From the NCBI RefSeq assembly GCF_014195655.1, contig NZ_JACICD010000011.1:44865-108864 (forward strand): DNA of 64,000 bases. The letters are read 5' to 3'. The notes under the pieces are model-generated. The model saw nothing but the letters and a program-made list of their open reading frames with translations, had not been told where the DNA came from and did no database searches. The translations under genes were made by a program, and so were the position numbers. This document shows positions 61,664 to 64,000 of this stretch, piece after piece. This DNA is from Ancylobacter tetraedralis (GTDB lineage: Bacteria; Pseudomonadota; Alphaproteobacteria; Rhizobiales; Xanthobacteraceae). Position 1 is the first letter of the stretch; each line of letters opens with the position of its first letter.

Positions 61664-63403
61664 ATGAGCGATGAACGCGAGTTCCGCGTCCGTCCCGGCC
61701 GCATCCGCTCGACCCGCGCCCAGCAGGCCCGCCCCTTCGTCGCCCAAGCGCTTGCCGCGGCCCGCAAGGCCGGCGGTGGGGTCTCTCGGTCAGGCAAGAT
61801 CGCCGCCGGAAACCGCTCGCGTTTCGGCAGCGGGCAGGTCGCCAGCCTTCAGGCCAGCCGCCGGATCACGCCGCGCTCACGCGGCGCCGTGGTGAAGGCG
61901 CGGGTCGTCCGACACACAGCCCGCGCGGGCTCCCTCAGTCAGCACCTCATCTATCTTCGCCGCGAGGGGGTGACCCGCGATGGTGAGAAGGCGCGGCTGT
62001 TCGGTTCCGAGAGCGACAGCGTGGATGTCGACGCCTTCACCGAGCGCTGCCGCGAGGATCGTCACCATTTCCGCTTCATCGTGTCGCCCGACGACGCCCT
62101 GGAGATGGAGGACCTGCGGGCCTTCACGCGGGATCTCACCCGGCAGATGGAGAAGGACCTCGGCACCGGGCTCGACTGGGTCGCCGTCGATCACTGGAAC
62201 ACAGAGCATCCCCATGTGCACCTGATCGTGCGTGGTCGCCGCGACGATGGCCAGGATCTGGTGATCTCCCGCGACTACATCAAGGAGGGCATGCGCGACC
62301 GCGCCCGTGACCTGATCACCCAGGAACTCGGCCCGCGTACCGACCTCGATATCCGCCGGAGTTTGGAACGCAAGATCGAAGCCGAGCGCTGGACCGAGCT
62401 CGACCGCCAGCTTGTCCGCGAAACCCGCGAGAGCGGCATCGTCGATATGGCGCCGATCCCCGGCGGGCAGCCGGATGAGCACCATGCGCTGAAGATTGGG
62501 CGCCTCAGGAAGCTGGAGGCACTCGGCCTCGCCGCAGAAATCGGCAACGCCCAATGGGTGGTGGAGCCGGAAGCGGAAGCCACCCTGCGCGAGCTGGGTG
62601 AGCGCGGCGATATCATCAAGCGCATGCACCGCGCCCTCACCGAACGCGGCATCGAGCGTGGCACGGCAGGCTATGTCCTCGCTGCCGAGAGTCTCGACGT
62701 GCCGGTGATCGGCCGGCTGGTCGCGCGAGGTCTTGACGATGAACTCCACGGCTCCGCCTATGCCATCGTCGAGGGCGTGGACGGGCGCTCCCATCATATC
62801 CGGCTGCCCGATCTCGACGCCGCCAGCGATGGCGCGCCGGGCTCCATCGTTGAACTGCGCACCTTCGACGATGCGCACGGCAAACGGCGCGTTGCGCTCG
62901 CCGTGCGCTCCGATCTCGACCTCGTCCATCAGGTCACGGCCACCGGTGCCACCTGGCTCGACCGGCAGGCCATTGCGCGTGACCCCGTTGCTCTGTCGGA
63001 CGGCGGCTTCGGCGCCGAGGTGAGCCAGGCACTCGACCGACGCGCCGAGTATCTCGTCCGCGAGGGTCTGGCCGAGCGGGAGGGACGGCGCATCGTCTTC
63101 GCCCGCAACCTCATCGACACGCTGCGCCGGCGTGAACTGGAAGCCGTCGGAGACAAGCTCGCCGCCGAGGTCGGCCTGCCGTTCAACAAGGTCGGCACCG
63201 GCGAGTATGTCGCCGGCACGTATCGCCAGCGGCTCAATCTCGCATCCGGACGCTTCGCCATGCTCGACGACGGGCTCGGCTTCCAACTCGTGCCCTGGTC
63301 GCCCTCTCTGGAGCGCCAGCTCGGCAAACATGTCTCCGGTGTCGCCCGTGACGATGGTGGCGTCGACTGGAGCGTCGGCCGCAAGCGCGGCCTTGGCCTC
63401 TGA
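61664..63403 (+). CDS. Relaxase (VirD2/MOB type) with DUF3363 domain
   Basis: A 579-residue relaxase. A basic N-terminal 80 residues (RPGRIRSTRAQQARPFVAQAL) is followed by the nuclease core RHTARAGSLSQHLIYLRREG (with Tyr97) and the metal-binding His triad in DHWNTEHPHVHLIVRGRRDDG (His182, His184, His186). The C-terminal half (about 240-579) is the DUF3363 domain, with GLGFQLVPWSPSLERQLGKHV near the end. It nicks oriT and pilots the transferred strand into the secretion channel via TraG. The ATG at 61664 is preferred over an ATG at 61529 because the upstream residues do not match the family. This architecture is typical of alphaproteobacterial ICEs. Confidence 0.93.
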   Translation: MSDEREFRVRPGRIRSTRAQQARPFVAQALAAARKAGGGVSRSGKIAAGNRSRFGSGQVASLQASRRITPRSRGAVVKARVVRHTARAGSLSQHLIYLRREGVTRDGEKARLFGSESDSVDVDAFTERCREDRHHFRFIVSPDDALEMEDLRAFTRDLTRQMEKDLGTGLDWVAVDHWNTEHPHVHLIVRGRRDDGQDLVISRDYIKEGMRDRARDLITQELGPRTDLDIRRSLERKIEAERWTELDRQLVRETRESGIVDMAPIPGGQPDEHHALKIGRLRKLEALGLAAEIGNAQWVVEPEAEATLRELGERGDIIKRMHRALTERGIERGTAGYVLAAESLDVPVIGRLVARGLDDELHGSAYAIVEGVDGRSHHIRLPDLDAASDGAPGSIVELRTFDDAHGKRRVALAVRSDLDLVHQVTATGATWLDRQAIARDPVALSDGGFGAEVSQALDRRAEYLVREGLAEREGRRIVFARNLIDTLRRRELEAVGDKLAAEVGLPFNKVGTGEYVAGTYRQRLNLASGRFAMLDDGLGFQLVPWSPSLERQLGKHVSGVARDDGGVDWSVGRKRGLGL

Positions 63404-63424
63404 ACACAGAGAGGGATCATCACC

Positions 63425-64000
63425 ATGTCGGCGACGAAAATCCTCTGGGGGCAGATCCTCACCGTGCTGCTCATTGTGCTGGCGGCCATCTGGGGCGCCA
63501 CACAATATGTGGCCTGGAGCCTCGGCTTTCAGGCGCAGCTGGGCGCCCCGTGGTTCGAGTGGTTTGGACTGCCGGTCTACTATCCGCCAGCCTTCTTCTG
63601 GTGGTGGTACTTTTTCGATGCCTATGCGCCGGAGGTTTTCTTTCGCGGCGCGCTGATCGCCGCTTCCGGCGGCTTCTTCTCGATCGCCGTCGCCATCGCC
63701 CTTTCGGTGTGGCGGGCCCGCGAGGCATCCAGGGTCGAGACCTATGGTTCGGCGCGCTGGGCCGAGAAGGAGGAGGTCCGCGCCGCCGGGCTCCTCGGCA
63801 CCGATGGCGTCGTCCTCGGCCGGTATGAACGGGACTATCTGCGCCATGACGGGCCCGAGCATGTGCTGTGCTTCGCACCGACCCGGTCCGGCAAGGGCGT
63901 CGGCTTGGTCGTGCCCTCGCTACTGACCTGGCCGGGATCGGCCATCGTCCATGAAATCAAGGGCGAGAACTGGCAGCTCACCGCCGGCTTCCGCGCCCGG
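63425..64000 (+). CDS. traG: TraG/VirD4-type coupling protein, N-terminal part (cut by window edge)
   Basis: The first 192 residues of a type IV secretion coupling ATPase. Two or three membrane segments are visible (ILTVLLIVLAAIWGATQYVAW; PAFFWWWYFFDAYAPEVFFRGALIAASGGFFSIAVAIAL). The linker RVETYGSARWAEKEEVRAAGLL is typical of TraG. Walker A is APTRSGKGVGLVVPSLLTW. The frame is open at the right edge. The protein recruits the relaxase-DNA complex to the mating channel. It starts 21 bases after the relaxase stop, and the trb genes should follow outside the window. Confidence 0.93.
   Translation, partial: MSATKILWGQILTVLLIVLAAIWGATQYVAWSLGFQAQLGAPWFEWFGLPVYYPPAFFWWWYFFDAYAPEVFFRGALIAASGGFFSIAVAIALSVWRAREASRVETYGSARWAEKEEVRAAGLLGTDGVVLGRYERDYLRHDGPEHVLCFAPTRSGKGVGLVVPSLLTWPGSAIVHEIKGENWQLTAGFRAR

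Noticed and set aside
61417..61674. 85-codon plus-strand frame overlapping the transglycosylase stop by ATGA
   Set aside because: The overlap is suggestive, but the translation is Arg/Cys-rich without structure and spans the likely oriT/relaxase promoter region.

Overview
The window is a GC-rich alphaproteobacterial chromosome segment. Gene content and order suggest Hyphomicrobiales, perhaps Xanthobacteraceae (Ancylobacter/Starkeya/Xanthobacter type). That placement is inferred from neighbourhoods such as histidine kinase-tsaE/amgK-murU-addB-addA-trxA and ubiE-ubiB-coaBC-dut; no 16S or marker comparison could be run.

Positions 1-46,450 look like ordinary chromosome. From left to right they hold: the start of corA (minus strand, cut by the window edge); a lipoprotein L,D-transpeptidase; a class III aminotransferase; an extensin-like protein; a HAD phosphatase; a DUF1499 protein; an MBL-fold hydrolase; a beta-carbonic anhydrase; tRNA-Pro(CGG) and tRNA-Gln(TTG); an Asp/Glu racemase; a MarR regulator, an EamA exporter and a GNAT acetyltransferase; a second L,D-transpeptidase; ubiE, ubiB, coaBC and dut; an Rrf2 regulator with cysK; a PAS histidine kinase; a tsaE-amgK fusion with murU (peptidoglycan amino-sugar recycling); addB and addA (recombinational repair) with trxA; DUF1993; a tri-heme cytochrome c; a chorismate-lyase-fold protein; a linear-amide hydrolase; an MdtNOP-type tripartite efflux operon with its small YtcA-like protein and an ABC membrane-domain protein; three small secreted proteins; and tRNA-Leu(CAA) with a degraded gene beside it.

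From tRNA-Gly(GCC) (46,454-46,528) to the right edge the content changes to one end of an integrative conjugative element (ICE) typical of alphaproteobacteria. It carries DUF932, a large ParB-like protein, a Toprim protein, DUF2493, a FitAB/VapBC toxin-antitoxin pair, small membrane proteins, DUF736, an XRE regulator, a frameshifted DUF6499/DUF2285 gene, an AlpA-like HTH protein, RepA, ParA, a small ribbon-helix-helix partition protein, DUF2840, TraF, a lytic transglycosylase, a DUF3363 relaxase and the start of TraG. The trb genes and the integrase are not in the window and presumably lie further right. tRNA-Gly is therefore the probable attachment site.

The most interesting non-coding signals are: (i) two copies of a structured leader, with conserved spacing and compensating base changes, ahead of the DUF932 and ParB genes; (ii) iteron-like repeats, DnaA-box-like sites and an AT-rich stretch inside the 3' end of repA, a candidate replication origin; (iii) a perfect 20-bp inverted repeat whose right arm contains the ribosome-binding site and GTG start of the ABC membrane-domain gene; and (iv) several short tandem repeats and palindromes.
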